A stretch of DNA of 64,000 nucleotides from assembly GCF_019263705.2 (NCBI RefSeq), contig NZ_JADQDK010000001.1:4960001-5024000 (forward strand), in the 5' to 3' direction. The stretch is from Pseudonocardia abyssalis. GTDB lineage: Bacteria; Actinomycetota; Actinomycetes; Mycobacteriales; Pseudonocardiaceae. The first letter of the stretch is position 1. Every line of letters begins with the position of its first letter. The translations under genes and the position numbers were made by a program. This document shows, one piece after another, positions 17,626 through 27,093 of the stretch. The notes beneath the pieces are model-generated. The model did not search any database and had not been told where the DNA came from. It was given only the letters and a program-made list of their open reading frames with translations.

Positions 17626-18186
17626 GGCGTAGACGGAGGGGTCGAGCGTGCCGATGTAGGGCAGGTCGCGGTACCGCTCGGCGTAGTCGAGGCCGTAGCC
17701 GACGACGAACTCGTTGGGGATGTCGAAGCCCACGTACTTGACGGGCACCTCGACCTTCACCGCGTCGGGCTTGCGCAGCAGCGTGCAGACCTCCAGCGAC
17801 GCCGGCCCGCGCGACTCCAGGTTCTTGAGCAGCCAGGACAGCGTCAGGCCCGAGTCGATGATGTCCTCGACGATGAGCACGTGGCGGCCCGCGATGTCGC
17901 GGTCGAGGTCCTTGAGGATCCGGACCACCCCGGACGACGAGGTCGACGACCCGTACGAGCTGACGGCCATGAACTCCAGCTGCACCGGCAGCGGCAGGGC
18001 GCGCGCGAGATCCGTCATGAACATCACCGCGCCCTTGAGGACGCCGACGAGCAGGAGGTCGGAGTCGCGGCCGAGGCCGGAGCAGATCTCCGCGTAGTCC
18101 TTGCCGACCTGCACGGCCAGCTCCGCGGTCTTCTCGCGGATGGCCTGCTCGGTGACCAGCGTGGATGCGATGTCACCGTCGTACAC
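17623..18186 (-). CDS. hpt: hypoxanthine phosphoribosyltransferase
   Basis: A 187-residue purine salvage enzyme forming IMP from hypoxanthine and PRPP. The PRPP motif is [14 protein letters not shown], and [14 protein letters not shown] and [23 protein letters not shown] are typical of bacterial HPRTs. The length is normal. GTG 18186 is preceded by AGGAGG. It follows tilS by 24 nt in the usual tilS-hpt order. Confidence 0.95.
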   Translation of the reverse strand: MYDGDIASTLVTEQAIREKTAELAVQVGKDYAEICSGLGRDSDLLLVGVLKGAVMFMTDLARALPLPVQLEFMAVSSYGSSTSSSGVVRILKDLDRDIAGRHVLIVEDIIDSGLTLSWLLKNLESRGPASLEVCTLLRKPDAVKVEVPVKYVGFDIPNEFVVGYGLDYAERYRDLPYIGTLDPSVYA

Positions 18187-18210
18187 GGCGGGGGGCCTCC
18201 TGCATCGGGG

Positions 18211-19176
18211 TCAGCGGGTCCCGGGCCAGTTCCCCGGTCGCAGCACGAGCCTGCCACGCGCGCGGACCACGTCCAACCCGCCCGGCAGTGCCGTACCCGT
18301 TCGATCGGGCCCGCGGACGGCGAGCGCGTCGACCCCGTGCAGGTGCTCCGCGGTCAGCCCGGTGACGCCGGACGCGTGCAGCCAGGCACGCAGGACCCGC
18401 CTGCGGACCGCGACCGGGTGCGTCGCCAGCGCGTCGTGGGCGAGGCCGTGCTCGTCCGCCGCGGTCGCGAGCAGGGAGTCCGCGACCGCCGTCAGCGCCT
18501 CGTCGTCCTCGCGCAGCTGCGCGGCGGTGCGGGCCAGCGCCCCCGCCACCCCGCCGGCCAGCACGTCCTCCAGCAGCGGCAGCACCTCGTGGCGCAGGCG
18601 CACGCGGGTGAACCGGGGGTCGGCGTTGTGCGGGTCGTCCCAGATCGGGAGGTCCTGGGCGACGCATGCGGCCCGGGTCGTCGCTCGGCGGATGTCGAGC
18701 AGCGGGCGCAGCCACGGGTCGTCCCAGGTGCGCATGCCCGACAGCGAGCGCGCGCCGGACCCGCGGCCCAGCCCGAGCAGCACCGTCTCGGCCTGGTCGT
18801 CGAGGGTGTGGCCGAGCAGCACGGGAGACCCGGGGTGCGGGCGGGCGGCGCGCAGGGCGCCGTAGCGGGCCGTGCGGGCCGCCGCCTCTGTCCCGCCGGG
18901 TCCGGTGACCTCGACGCGGTGCACGGCCGCGGTGGCCCCCATCCGCTCCAGCACGGCGACGGTCTCGACGGCGCGTTCCGTCGACCCGTCCTGCAGCCCG
19001 TGGTCGACGACCGCCGCGTGTACGCCGTCGCGCAGGGTCAGGACGGCGGCGGCGAGGGCGAGGGAGTCGGCGCCGCCGGAGCAGGCGACGAGCACGGGGA
19101 CGTCCCGGAACGGCGCCAACGCGGCCCGCACGACCCGTCGGACCTCGGCGACGGGAAGGGGAGGACCGGCGGACAC
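18211..19176 (-). CDS. tilS: tRNA(Ile)-lysidine synthetase
   Basis: A 321-residue enzyme that converts C34 of the CAU-anticodon tRNA-Ile to lysidine so that it reads AUA. The PP-loop ATPase motif is ACSGGADSLALA near residue 30, with VDHGLQ, LLGHTLDDQAETVLL and RPLLDIRR further on. GTG 19176 is the start. Downstream is hpt; upstream lies the 330-bp inverted-repeat element. Confidence 0.93.
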   Translation of the reverse strand: MSAGPPLPVAEVRRVVRAALAPFRDVPVLVACSGGADSLALAAAVLTLRDGVHAAVVDHGLQDGSTERAVETVAVLERMGATAAVHRVEVTGPGGTEAAARTARYGALRAARPHPGSPVLLGHTLDDQAETVLLGLGRGSGARSLSGMRTWDDPWLRPLLDIRRATTRAACVAQDLPIWDDPHNADPRFTRVRLRHEVLPLLEDVLAGGVAGALARTAAQLREDDEALTAVADSLLATAADEHGLAHDALATHPVAVRRRVLRAWLHASGVTGLTAEHLHGVDALAVRGPDRTGTALPGGLDVVRARGRLVLRPGNWPGTR

Positions 19177-19193
19177 CCGCCCACGGTCCCACG

Positions 19194-19523
19194 CCCGCGA
19201 GTCGCTGTTTCCCCGCCCGCGAGTCGCTGTATCTCCGCCCGCGAGTCGTCGAGTTCCGGCCCTGGCGTGCTGCCGCTAGCCGCACCGCACCGCACCGCCT
19301 CTGGGCTCTGCCCGTGCCTGTTCGGCCCACCGCCCTCGTCCGCCACGGCGGACCATGCCCGCCGGCCCGCCGCCATGGGATCTCCATCGGAGGGGTTCGG
19401 CCTGCGGGGACCCCTCCCACGTAGATCTCGTCCGGCCCGTCGGACCGGTGGCTCGGGCGACTCGCGGGCGGGGAAGGGGCGGAGATTCAGCGACTCGCGG
19501 GCGGGGAAACAGCGACTCGCGGG
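19194..19523. repeat. 330-bp element with 47-bp inverted ends built of 22-bp units
   Basis: The left arm 19194-19240 and right arm 19477-19523 are inverted copies with one mismatch in 47. Each arm holds tandem units starting CCCGCGAGTCGCTG with a 22-bp period (GCGAGT at 19197, 19219, 19241; ACTCGC at 19460, 19493, 19515). The centre contains a second inverted pair, GGAGGGGT and ACCCCTCC, inside AGATCT-bounded sequence near 19380-19430. No open frame of its own and no target-site duplication was seen. The whole 363-nt gap between tilS and the DUF2342 gene is taken up by it. Confidence 0.8.
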
Positions 19524-19539
19524 GTGGGGTGGGCGTGTG

Positions 19540-20598
19540 TCAGGGGCCCACCCGCCGGAGCCAGGCCGCCGGGTCCTCCAGCTCGGAGCGCAGGGGGAGG
19601 GTGTCCGGGCCCGTCCAGACCGTGTTGAAGCCGTCCATGCCCGCAGCCAGCACCACGTGCCGGGTGAAGGCCGCCCCCACCGCGTACTGCTTGACCTTCG
19701 CCTCGACGCCGAGCAGCGCGCGCAGCACCCGGTCGACGACGCCACCCCCGCGCCGACGGGCGGTGAACCGGCGCCGGATCGTGGCGACGCTGGGCACCAC
19801 CTCGGGCCCCGCCGCGTCCATGACGTGATCGGCGTGACCCTCGAGCAGGGTCGTGAGGGCGAGGAGCCGGTCGAGCACGAGCCGCTGCTCGGGCCCCTGG
19901 AGCAGCTCGACGATCGCGAGCGCGTCGCCCTTCGAGTCGCGCAGGGCGCGCACGGCCTCGGGCAGCCGCTCGGCCAGCCCGGCGGTCCCGGCCTGTGAGA
20001 TCGACAGCAGCGTGCCGACCTCGGCCGCGAAGTAGTCGCGCAGCCACGGCACCGCGGTGAACTGCAGTCGGTGCGTGGCCTCGTGCAGGCAGACCCAGAG
20101 GCCGAAGTCGGTGGACGGCACGTCGAGCGCCTGCTGGGCGGCGTGCACGTTGGGGGCGACGAGCAACAGGCGACCCTCGTGGTCGGGCCCGCCGAACGGG
20201 TCGTACTGGCCGAGCACCCGGCCGCCGAGGTAGCCGAGCACGCCGCCGATCTGCAGACCGGCGGTGCGCGCGGTGACGGCCCTGGCCAGTCGCGGGGTGG
20301 CGGGCAGGCGGGCGCCGTCGGTGAGCGAGCGCATCCCGTCGACGGCGGCGGCCGCCCACGCGGGCCGGTCGACGACGTCGGCGGGCAGCAGCGGCAGGCC
20401 CGCACCGAGCCCGGTCACGTCGCGGACGTGCCCCTCGGCGACGGCGGCGTCGGTGCGCAGCCGGGCCACCAGCTCGGCGGCCTCGGCGACGGTGGCGGGC
20501 GGGCCGGAGGACGTCAGGCGGGCCGCGGTGCGCGCCGCCAGGCGCCAGTCGACGGGCAGGCCCTGCTCGGTGGGGATGTCCTCGATCGTCTGCGGCAC
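19540..20598 (-). CDS. zinc-dependent metalloprotease family protein (DUF2342)
   Basis: A 352-residue protein of the actinobacterial DUF2342 family. The zinc-binding motif is HEATH at residues 172-176 in LWVCLHEATHRLQF, and LLEGHADHVMD supplies a likely third ligand. It contains the family's GYLGGRVLGQYDPFG segment. The physiological substrate is unknown. GTG 20598 was chosen because TAGCGT stands 7 nt upstream; GTG codons at 20607 and 20616 are alternatives. Position between dacB and tilS is conserved (Rv3626c). Confidence 0.85.
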   Translation of the reverse strand: MPQTIEDIPTEQGLPVDWRLAARTAARLTSSGPPATVAEAAELVARLRTDAAVAEGHVRDVTGLGAGLPLLPADVVDRPAWAAAAVDGMRSLTDGARLPATPRLARAVTARTAGLQIGGVLGYLGGRVLGQYDPFGGPDHEGRLLLVAPNVHAAQQALDVPSTDFGLWVCLHEATHRLQFTAVPWLRDYFAAEVGTLLSISQAGTAGLAERLPEAVRALRDSKGDALAIVELLQGPEQRLVLDRLLALTTLLEGHADHVMDAAGPEVVPSVATIRRRFTARRRGGGVVDRVLRALLGVEAKVKQYAVGAAFTRHVVLAAGMDGFNTVWTGPDTLPLRSELEDPAAWLRRVGP

Positions 20599-20618
20599 CC
20601 GCCCCACGCTACGCACCG

Positions 20619-22037
20619 TCAGGGGCAGCCGCAGCCGCCCAGTTCGGCGGCGAGTGCGTCCAACCGGGGACGCACGGTGGCGGGCGATGCGCCGTTCGAC
20701 ATGAACGCGAACACGAGCAGTCTGCCGTCGGCGTCGGTGACCAGCCCGGCGAGGCTGCTCACGTTCGTCAGCGTGCCGGTCTTGGCGCGCACCGTGCCCC
20801 GCCCGGACGCCGACGGGGTGTCGACGCCGAAGCGGTCGTCGAGCGTGCCGTCGCCGCCCGCCACCGGGAGCCCGGTGATCAGCGGGCGGAGGAAGTCGGT
20901 GTCGCGGTCGCTCTCGGCGGGGGTGGCCGCGGCCGAGAGCAACGCGCCGAGCACCTGCGCGGGTACCTCGTCCTCGGTGGACAGACCGCTGCCGTCGACC
21001 AGCACCGCGCCCGACGGGTCGAACCCGGCCTGCGTGAGCGCGGCGAGGGTCTGCTCGGCGGCACCCGCGAACGACGGCTGTCCGCCCCGCGCGACCGCGA
21101 CCTCGCGCGCGAGCGCCTCGGCGAGCACGTTGTCGGACGTGCGCATGGTGTGCTCGATCAGCTCGCTGAACGGCGCCGACGTGACCGAGCCGAGGCGTTC
21201 GCCCTGGCCGGGGGCGGTGCCGGTCTCGACGTCGTCGGCCCCGACTAGCTCGGCGAACGCCCGACCGGCGACCAGCGCGGGCTCGTCGGTGCGGGGGGTG
21301 TCCTGCAGCGTGGGGTCGATGCGGCCGCCGTCGAGCATGAGCGGTTCGATCGGCGTGACGAAGCCCGCGGCGATGTCGGTGGGGTCCCAGCCCGGTGCCG
21401 ACGTGGATCCGGAGTAGCGGCTCGTGTCGACGACGACCGTGTCGATCGGGCCGGGCATCTGCTCCTGCACCTCCTGCGCGAGCTCGGTGAGCCGCGCCGG
21501 CCCCGGGTAGACGCCGTCCTCGCCCTCCGGCAGCGCGGTGAGCGTGGGGTCGCCGCCCCCGACCAGGACGACGGTGCCCGGCTGCGTCCCCGCGACGACC
21601 CGGGTGACGAAGCCGTCGGTCGGATTGAGCGTCAGCAGGGCCGCCGCGGCGGTGAGGATCTTGGCGGTGGAGCCGGGCACCAGCGCGCGTTCGGCGTCGG
21701 TGGCCCAGATGACCTGGCCGGTGGCGGGGTCGAGCACGGTGCCGGTGAAGCGGCCCGGCATGTCGGCGACGGCCTCGCCGAGCGCCGCCTCCAACCCGGC
21801 GGTGCTGGGCAGCGGCGCGGTGGCCGCCAGCGGGCCGAGCGCCGGGACCGGGGCGGTCGGCTCCAGCGCGGCGGGCGGCCCGGTGAGCCCGAGGTCGGAG
21901 ATCAGCGACGGCGCCGTCAGCGAGACCGCGCTGCCCACGCCGCCGGCCAGCACCAGGACGGTGAGCACCGCGATGCCCCGTCGAAGTCCGCGACCGGGTA
22001 CACGCAACGTGTCGCCGATCCGTCCACCGAAACCCAC
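20619..22037 (-). CDS. dacB: D-alanyl-D-alanine carboxypeptidase (PBP4 type)
   Basis: A 472-residue class C penicillin-binding protein, anchored by one N-terminal helix (residues about 20-40) and otherwise outside the membrane. The active-site triad of motifs is STAK (123-126), SDN in [11 protein letters not shown], and KTGT in [11 protein letters not shown]. The large insertion domain typical of PBP4 lies between STAK and SDN. GTG 22037 has GAGGAGGG upstream. It is divergent from ppa, the arrangement of Rv3627c/Rv3628. Confidence 0.93.
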   Translation of the reverse strand: MGFGGRIGDTLRVPGRGLRRGIAVLTVLVLAGGVGSAVSLTAPSLISDLGLTGPPAALEPTAPVPALGPLAATAPLPSTAGLEAALGEAVADMPGRFTGTVLDPATGQVIWATDAERALVPGSTAKILTAAAALLTLNPTDGFVTRVVAGTQPGTVVLVGGGDPTLTALPEGEDGVYPGPARLTELAQEVQEQMPGPIDTVVVDTSRYSGSTSAPGWDPTDIAAGFVTPIEPLMLDGGRIDPTLQDTPRTDEPALVAGRAFAELVGADDVETGTAPGQGERLGSVTSAPFSELIEHTMRTSDNVLAEALAREVAVARGGQPSFAGAAEQTLAALTQAGFDPSGAVLVDGSGLSTEDEVPAQVLGALLSAAATPAESDRDTDFLRPLITGLPVAGGDGTLDDRFGVDTPSASGRGTVRAKTGTLTNVSSLAGLVTDADGRLLVFAFMSNGASPATVRPRLDALAAELGGCGCP

Positions 22038-22175
22038 GCCGACCCTCCTCGTTCACCTCGCCCGACGGGGGGGTGCGCAACAGCACTGTCGGCCGGTCAC
22101 GTCCACGGGGAGGCGGTCCCCCACACTAGAGGGGTCCGATACACGCACGTTCCCGAACCTCAGGAGAGCACCCTC

Positions 22176-22721
22176 GTGGACTTCGACGTCACCATCGAGA
22201 TTCCGAAAGGTGGCCGCAACAAGTACGAGGTGGACCACAAGACCGGGCGTATCCGCCTGGACCGCACGCTGTTCACGGCCACCCAGTACCCCGCCGACTA
22301 CGGGTTCATCGACGACAGCCTCGGGGAGGACGGCGACCCGCTCGACGCGCTGGTCCTCGTCCGGGAGCCGACGTTCCCGGGCTGCATCATCCTCTGCCGC
22401 GCCATCGGCATGTTCCGGATGAAGGACGAGATGGGGGGCGACGACAAGGTCCTCTGCGTCCCGTCGGCCGACCCGCGCCAGGAGCACCTGCGCGACATCC
22501 ACCACCTCGCGGAATTCGACCGTCAGGAGATCCAGCACTTCTTCGAGATCTACAAGGAGCTGGAGCCCGGCAAGAGCGTCGAGGGCGCCACCTGGGTCGG
22601 CCGCGCCGACGCCGAGCGCGAGATCCAGGCGTCCTGGAAGCGGGCGCAGATCGCCGAGGCCGAGGCAGCCGAGGCGGCTGGGTCGGCCGAGGCGGCCGAG
22701 GGAGATTCCACCGGGCACTGA
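22176..22721 (+). CDS. ppa: inorganic pyrophosphatase
   Basis: A 181-residue soluble family I pyrophosphatase that removes pyrophosphate from biosynthesis. Conserved stretches include [32 protein letters not shown] with the metal-binding aspartates, and [11 protein letters not shown]. The C-terminus has an Ala/Glu-rich extension of about 25 residues with repeated EAAE. GTG 22176 follows AGGAGAG. It is divergent from dacB. Confidence 0.96.
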   Translation: MDFDVTIEIPKGGRNKYEVDHKTGRIRLDRTLFTATQYPADYGFIDDSLGEDGDPLDALVLVREPTFPGCIILCRAIGMFRMKDEMGGDDKVLCVPSADPRQEHLRDIHHLAEFDRQEIQHFFEIYKELEPGKSVEGATWVGRADAEREIQASWKRAQIAEAEAAEAAGSAEAAEGDSTGH

Positions 22722-22731
22722 GCCACCCGCA

Positions 22732-22786
22732 TTGCAGGAAGGCCACCTTGCCGCCATCCGATGGCGGCAAGGTGGCCTTCCTGCAA
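22732..22786. terminator. 55-bp near-perfect palindrome after ppa
   Basis: Arms 22732-22758 and 22760-22786 are 27 bp long and fully complementary, beginning TTGCAGGAAGGCCACCTTGC. It lies between convergent ppa and the exporter gene and could stop transcription from both sides. It has no T tract. Confidence 0.7.
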
Positions 22787-22797
22787 CTGCGGTAGGG

Positions 22798-24948
22798 CTA
22801 CTCCGCCGCGTGCGCCCCGTGCCGCGCGGCCAGCGGGCCCTCGTCCTCGGTGAGGCCGAGCAGGTCCTGCACCTGGCGCGGGCTCAGACCCTGCGCGACG
22901 AGCTCCTCGGCGGCCCCGTCGAGCTCGGCGGTGCGCACCTCCAGCTCCGTGCGCGCGTGCCGGACCGCGTCCCGGGCCCGCTCCGCCGTCGTGACGACGG
23001 TCAGCGCGCGGTCCGGGTCGGGCAGCAGCATCGCGAGCAGCCGGTCGCGGGCGTCGGTGCCCGTGGGCGCCGCCATCCGCTCGGTCCGCGGCTCGGCGAG
23101 CACCCCGACGGGCGCGGACCCGTTGGGGTGCGAGCCGTTGGAGTGGGACCCGTTGGTGGAGACCCCGTTGGTCGAGCCCCCGGCGGCGGGGATCGCCTTC
23201 GTCAGGACCGGTGCGGAACCGTTCTGCGCGGGAGCCGGTCGGTCGGAGTCGGCCGGGACCGCGTCGGGCCCGCCCTCCGCCGCGGCGGCCGCGGCGGCGG
23301 TGGTGTCCTCGGAGTTCCGCGCGTCGACGCCGGACTGGGTCCGCAGCGGCACCTCCTTCATCATGATCACCGCGAACAGGCCGATGATCAGCACGGCGGC
23401 GGCGCCGAGGAACACGATGCTCATCGAGCCCGCGAAGCCCTCCAGGATCGGACGGGCGAGCGTCGGGTCGGCCGTGGCGAGGAACGAGGAGTCGTCGAGC
23501 GACAGCCCGCCGCCGCCCTGCAGGCCCTGCAGGATCGGGGCGTTGGCCGGGTTGGACAGCACCGCCGGGTCGGCGAGCGCGGCCTGGAACGCCGGGGTGC
23601 CCGCGGCGGCGCGGAAGTTGTCGGCCACCTGCCCGCCCAGGACGCTGAACAGCACGGAGATGAACACCGCGGTGCCCAGCGTGCCGCCCATCTGCCGGAA
23701 GAACGTGGCCGACGCGGTGGCGACGCCCATGTCCCGCGGCGCGGCGGCGTTCTGCACGGCCAACGTGAGGGGCTGCATGTTGCCGCCCAGGCCCCAGCCG
23801 ATCACGACCATGATCAGAGCGACCTGCCAGTACGGGGTGTCGACGCCGATGAACGACAGCGCCCCGATCCCGACGATCATCAACGAGAGACCGATGATCG
23901 GCCAGATCTTGTAGCGGCCGGTGCGGGAGATCATCTGACCGGAGAACACGGACATGCTCATGATCCCGAGCACGAGCGGGAGCGTCTGCAGGCCGGCCTC
24001 GGTGGGCGTCGACCCCTTGACGATCTGCAGGTACAGCGGGAGCAGCGCCAGCGCGCCGAACATGCCGACGCCGGCGACGAAGCCCGCGATCGAGCCCCAG
24101 CTGAAGACGCCGTTGCGGAACATCCGCAGCGGCAGCAGCGCGTCGTCACCGATGCGCCGTTCCAGCAGGACGAACGCGAGGATGCCGAGCACGCCGAGCA
24201 CGTAGCAGGTGATCGAGCGCCCGGAGTCCCAGCCCCAGACGCGTCCCTGCTCGGCGACGATCAGCAGCGGCACCAGCCCCACGACGAGCGCGAGCGCGCC
24301 GGGCCAGTCGATGCGGTGCGAGCGCTTCGTGTGCGGGACGTTGAGGACCTTCGTGACGACGGCGAGCGCGAGGATGCCCAGCGGCACGTTGATCAGGAAG
24401 ACCCAGCGCCAGCCGGTGATGCCGAGGATCTCGGCCTGGCCGGCGAAGAAGCCGCCCGCGACCGGGCCGAGCACGCTCGACGTGCCGAACACGGCCACGA
24501 AGTAGCCCTGGTACTTGGCGCGCTCACGGGGGGCGACGATGTCGCCGATGATCGTCAGCGCGAGGGAGAACAGGCCGCCCGCGCCGAGTCCCTGGATCGC
24601 CCGGAACGCGGCGAGCTGGTACATCGACGTGGCGAACGTGCAGGCGATCGAGCCGAGCACGAAGATGCCGATGGCCGTGAGGAACAGCGGCTTGCGGCCG
24701 TAGATGTCGGAGAGCTTGCCGTAGAGCGGCGTGGTGATGGTGGCCGTGATCAGGTAGGCCGTGGTGGCCCAGGCCTGCAGGCTCAGGCCGTCGAGGTCGT
24801 CGGCGATGGTGCGGATCGAGGTGGCCACGATCGTCTGGTCGAGCGCGGCCAGGAACATGCCGATCATCAGCCCGGCGAAGATCGTGAGAATCTGCCGGTG
24901 GGTCAGCAGTCCGGCGGGGGGCGAGGCCTCCGCGGTGGGGGCGGACAT
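22798..24948 (-). CDS. DHA2 family MFS drug exporter
   Basis: A 716-residue transporter with 14 predicted membrane segments. After segment 2 the loop GKLSDIYGRKPLFL is motif A, and LDQTIVATSIRTIADDL is the DHA2 motif D. After the membrane domain comes a cytoplasmic tail of about 180 residues, including Ser/Asn/Gly repeats of the type NGSHSNGSHPNGS and a terminal helical part (LTVVTTAERARDAVRHARTE). ATG 24948 has GGAG upstream. It lies 11 nt after the marR gene, so it is probably under that repressor. Confidence 0.9.
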   Translation of the reverse strand: MSAPTAEASPPAGLLTHRQILTIFAGLMIGMFLAALDQTIVATSIRTIADDLDGLSLQAWATTAYLITATITTPLYGKLSDIYGRKPLFLTAIGIFVLGSIACTFATSMYQLAAFRAIQGLGAGGLFSLALTIIGDIVAPRERAKYQGYFVAVFGTSSVLGPVAGGFFAGQAEILGITGWRWVFLINVPLGILALAVVTKVLNVPHTKRSHRIDWPGALALVVGLVPLLIVAEQGRVWGWDSGRSITCYVLGVLGILAFVLLERRIGDDALLPLRMFRNGVFSWGSIAGFVAGVGMFGALALLPLYLQIVKGSTPTEAGLQTLPLVLGIMSMSVFSGQMISRTGRYKIWPIIGLSLMIVGIGALSFIGVDTPYWQVALIMVVIGWGLGGNMQPLTLAVQNAAAPRDMGVATASATFFRQMGGTLGTAVFISVLFSVLGGQVADNFRAAAGTPAFQAALADPAVLSNPANAPILQGLQGGGGLSLDDSSFLATADPTLARPILEGFAGSMSIVFLGAAAVLIIGLFAVIMMKEVPLRTQSGVDARNSEDTTAAAAAAAEGGPDAVPADSDRPAPAQNGSAPVLTKAIPAAGGSTNGVSTNGSHSNGSHPNGSAPVGVLAEPRTERMAAPTGTDARDRLLAMLLPDPDRALTVVTTAERARDAVRHARTELEVRTAELDGAAEELVAQGLSPRQVQDLLGLTEDEGPLAARHGAHAAE

Positions 24949-24959
24949 TGCGGGTCTCC

Positions 24960-25448
24960 TCACGACCGGGTCGCCACGGCGGCGGCCTCGGTGTTGTTCC
25001 TGTGGTTCTCGAACTCGGTGGTGAAGCGGGTGAGCAGGTCGGCGAGCCGCAGGCGGTCGTCGTCGTCCCACTCGGTGATCAGGGAGGCGATGCGCTCGTT
25101 GCGGGAACGGCGGTTCTGCTCGAACACGCGCATCCCCTCCCCGGTGGCGGCGAGCAGCGTCGCCCGGCCGTCCTCGGGGTCGGCGGTGCGCTCGACGAGC
25201 CCGAGCCGCACGAGCTGCGCGATCTGCCGGCTGATCGTCGAGGGGTCGGAGTGCACGGACTCGGCGAGGGTCCCCGCCCGCTGCGGTCCGTCCTTCACGA
25301 GGTGGACGAGCAGGATGTACGTCGCGCGCTCGACGGCGTCGGGGTGGTCGGCCTGGTACTGGGCGTGCTTGCGCTCCAGAAGGCGGACGAGCCGCATGAG
25401 CTGGGTGCCGACCACGTCGGCGGTGGCCAGCTCGGCATCGGATGGCAC
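24960..25448 (-). CDS. MarR family transcriptional regulator
   Basis: A 162-residue winged-helix protein with the recognition region SVHSDPSTISRQIAQLVRLGLVERTADPEDGRA. It is likely the repressor of the exporter gene that follows. GTG 25448 follows GAGG by seven nucleotides; an ATG at 25526 would add 26 residues and read through the operator, so it was not used. Effector unknown. Confidence 0.87.
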   Translation of the reverse strand: MPSDAELATADVVGTQLMRLVRLLERKHAQYQADHPDAVERATYILLVHLVKDGPQRAGTLAESVHSDPSTISRQIAQLVRLGLVERTADPEDGRATLLAATGEGMRVFEQNRRSRNERIASLITEWDDDDRLRLADLLTRFTTEFENHRNNTEAAAVATRS

Positions 25449-25463
25449 GGTCTTTACCTCGGG

Positions 25464-25498
25464 TTTGCATGTGGCATACAACAAGTTGTCGGATGCAA
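25464..25498 (-). promoter_or_regulatory. operator of the marR-exporter operon
   Basis: Two nested inverted repeats: TTGCAT...ATGCAA (25465-25498) and, inside it, GCAT-ACAAC-AA-GTTGT-CGGATGC at 25474-25496. It lies 16-50 nt upstream of marR, overlapping where the promoter should be. It fits a MarR dimer site. Confidence 0.65.
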
Positions 25499-25542
25499 GC
25501 ATGTACCCGTGGCCGGGCGTCGGCAAGTCGGTTCGGTGTGAC

Positions 25543-25797
25543 CTAGACGGTCGTGAGCAGCGCCGACCCCGGTTCGGTGAGCACAGCGGGGGCCAGAGGA
25601 ACGCGGGGGTCGGGGGGCTCGACGAGACCGCTCTCGACGAGGCGCCGTGCCACCGACCAGTCGGCGCACGCCAGACCGTCGACCAGCAGCACCGGCTCGC
25701 AGCCGCCGCGGAACTGGCAGCGTCCGGCCGCCACCGCCCGCAGCAGCGCCCGTTCTCGGCCGCTGACCGTGACCCCGACCGGCATCATGTCCGTCAT
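25543..25797 (-). CDS. small conserved-looking hypothetical protein
   Basis: 84 residues, beginning MTDMMPVGVTVSGRERALLR. Cysteines stand at CQFRGGCEP and ACADWS, and the middle reads as two helices with EPVLLVDGLACAD between them. No family recognised. ATG 25797 has GGGGAG seven nucleotides upstream. It stands alone between marR and the thiolase gene. The good ribosome site and high-GC third positions support a real gene. Confidence 0.6.
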   Translation of the reverse strand: MTDMMPVGVTVSGRERALLRAVAAGRCQFRGGCEPVLLVDGLACADWSVARRLVESGLVEPPDPRVPLAPAVLTEPGSALLTTV

Positions 25798-25878
25798 CCC
25801 CGACTCCCCTGCGCTCGTCGTGCTACAGGATGAATCGGCTGCCGCCGTCCGGGTGTTTCATCTGCGGACATACGCCGT

Positions 25879-27093
25879 TCACACGCGGGCGAACACCGCC
25901 GCGAGTCCCTGGCCGCCGCCGATGCACATCGTCTCCAGGCCGTAGCGGGCGTCGCGCCGCACCATCTCGCGCGTCAGTGTGGCCAGGATGCGACCACCGG
26001 TGGCCCCGACGGGATGGCCGAGCGAGATGCCGGACCCGTTGACGTTGACCCGGTCGAAGTCGGCGTCGGTGAACTTCCACTCGCGCGTGCAGGCGAGCAC
26101 CTGCGCCGCGAACGCCTCGTTCAGCTCGATCAGGTCGATGTCGGCGAGCGTCAGCGACGCCGCACCCAGTGCCTTCGCGACGGCCGGGACGGGCCCGATC
26201 CCCATCGTCGCGGGCGCCACGCCGCCGACGCCCCACGAGACGAGCCGCGCGAGCGGGCGCAGGCCCAGCTCCGCGGCCTTCTCCGGCGTGGTGACGACGC
26301 AGATCGACGCCCCGTCGTTCTGCCCGCTGGCGTTGCCCGCGGTGACGGTGGCGTCCGGGTCGCCCTTGCCGAGGATCGGGCGGAGCGTGGAGAGCTTCTC
26401 GACCGAGGAGTCGGCGCGGATGTGCTCGTCGGCGGCGACGACGGTGTCGGACTTCCGGCCCTTCACGGTGACCGGGACGATCTCGTCGGTGAACCGGCCC
26501 GCGTCGCGCGCGGCGGCGGCCCGGTGGTGGCTGCGCACCGCGAACTCGTCCTGCTCCTCGCGCGGGATGGAGTACTCGCGTCGCAGGTTCTCCGCGGTCT
26601 CCAGCATGCCGCCGGGCACCGGGAAGTTGACCCCGCCCGCGGTGACGCGGCCGCGGGCGAGCGAGTCGTGCAGCATCACCCCGGGGGTGCCTCCGCGAGC
26701 GCCCCAGCGCATCGACGTGGAGTAGAACGACGCGTTCGACATCGACTCCGCGCCGCCGGCCAGCACCACGTCCGACGCCCCCGCCTGCACCTGCATCGCC
26801 CCGTAGAGCACGGCCTGCAGGCCGGAGCCGCAGCGGCGGTCGAGCTGCAGCCCGGTCACGGTGACCGGCAGCCCGGCGTCGAGTGCGGCCACCCGGCCGA
26901 TGGCCGGGGCGTCCATCGTCGGGTAGCAGTGGCCGAGGATCACGTCGTCGACGGCGTCGGGGGCCAGCCCCGTGCGGTCGAGCAGGCCGCGGATGACGAT
27001 GGCGGCCAGCTCGTGGGCCGGGACGTCCCGCAACGAGCCGCCGAAGCCCCCCACGGGCGTCCGCAGGGGCTCGCAGATCACCGCATCGCGCAT
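25879..27093 (-). CDS. acetyl-CoA acyltransferase (thiolase)
   Basis: A 404-residue thiolase II fold enzyme. The acyl-accepting Cys lies in LDRRCGSGLQAV, the His motif is GHPVGATGGRI and the second catalytic Cys is in TMCIGGGQGLAAVF. It may degrade beta-ketoacyl-CoA or condense acetyl-CoA; the direction is not set by sequence. Its ATG overlaps the stop of the MaoC gene by one base (TGATG), so both belong to one operon of fatty acyl-CoA metabolism. Confidence 0.92.
   Translation of the reverse strand: MRDAVICEPLRTPVGGFGGSLRDVPAHELAAIVIRGLLDRTGLAPDAVDDVILGHCYPTMDAPAIGRVAALDAGLPVTVTGLQLDRRCGSGLQAVLYGAMQVQAGASDVVLAGGAESMSNASFYSTSMRWGARGGTPGVMLHDSLARGRVTAGGVNFPVPGGMLETAENLRREYSIPREEQDEFAVRSHHRAAAARDAGRFTDEIVPVTVKGRKSDTVVAADEHIRADSSVEKLSTLRPILGKGDPDATVTAGNASGQNDGASICVVTTPEKAAELGLRPLARLVSWGVGGVAPATMGIGPVPAVAKALGAASLTLADIDLIELNEAFAAQVLACTREWKFTDADFDRVNVNGSGISLGHPVGATGGRILATLTREMVRRDARYGLETMCIGGGQGLAAVFARV

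Noticed and set aside
17544-19523. CRISPR array
   Set aside because: Units are tandem 22-bp copies without spacers of independent sequence, and no cas gene is present.
19194-19523. Insertion sequence
   Set aside because: The inverted ends are present but there is no transposase frame and no flanking direct duplication; kept as a repeat element.
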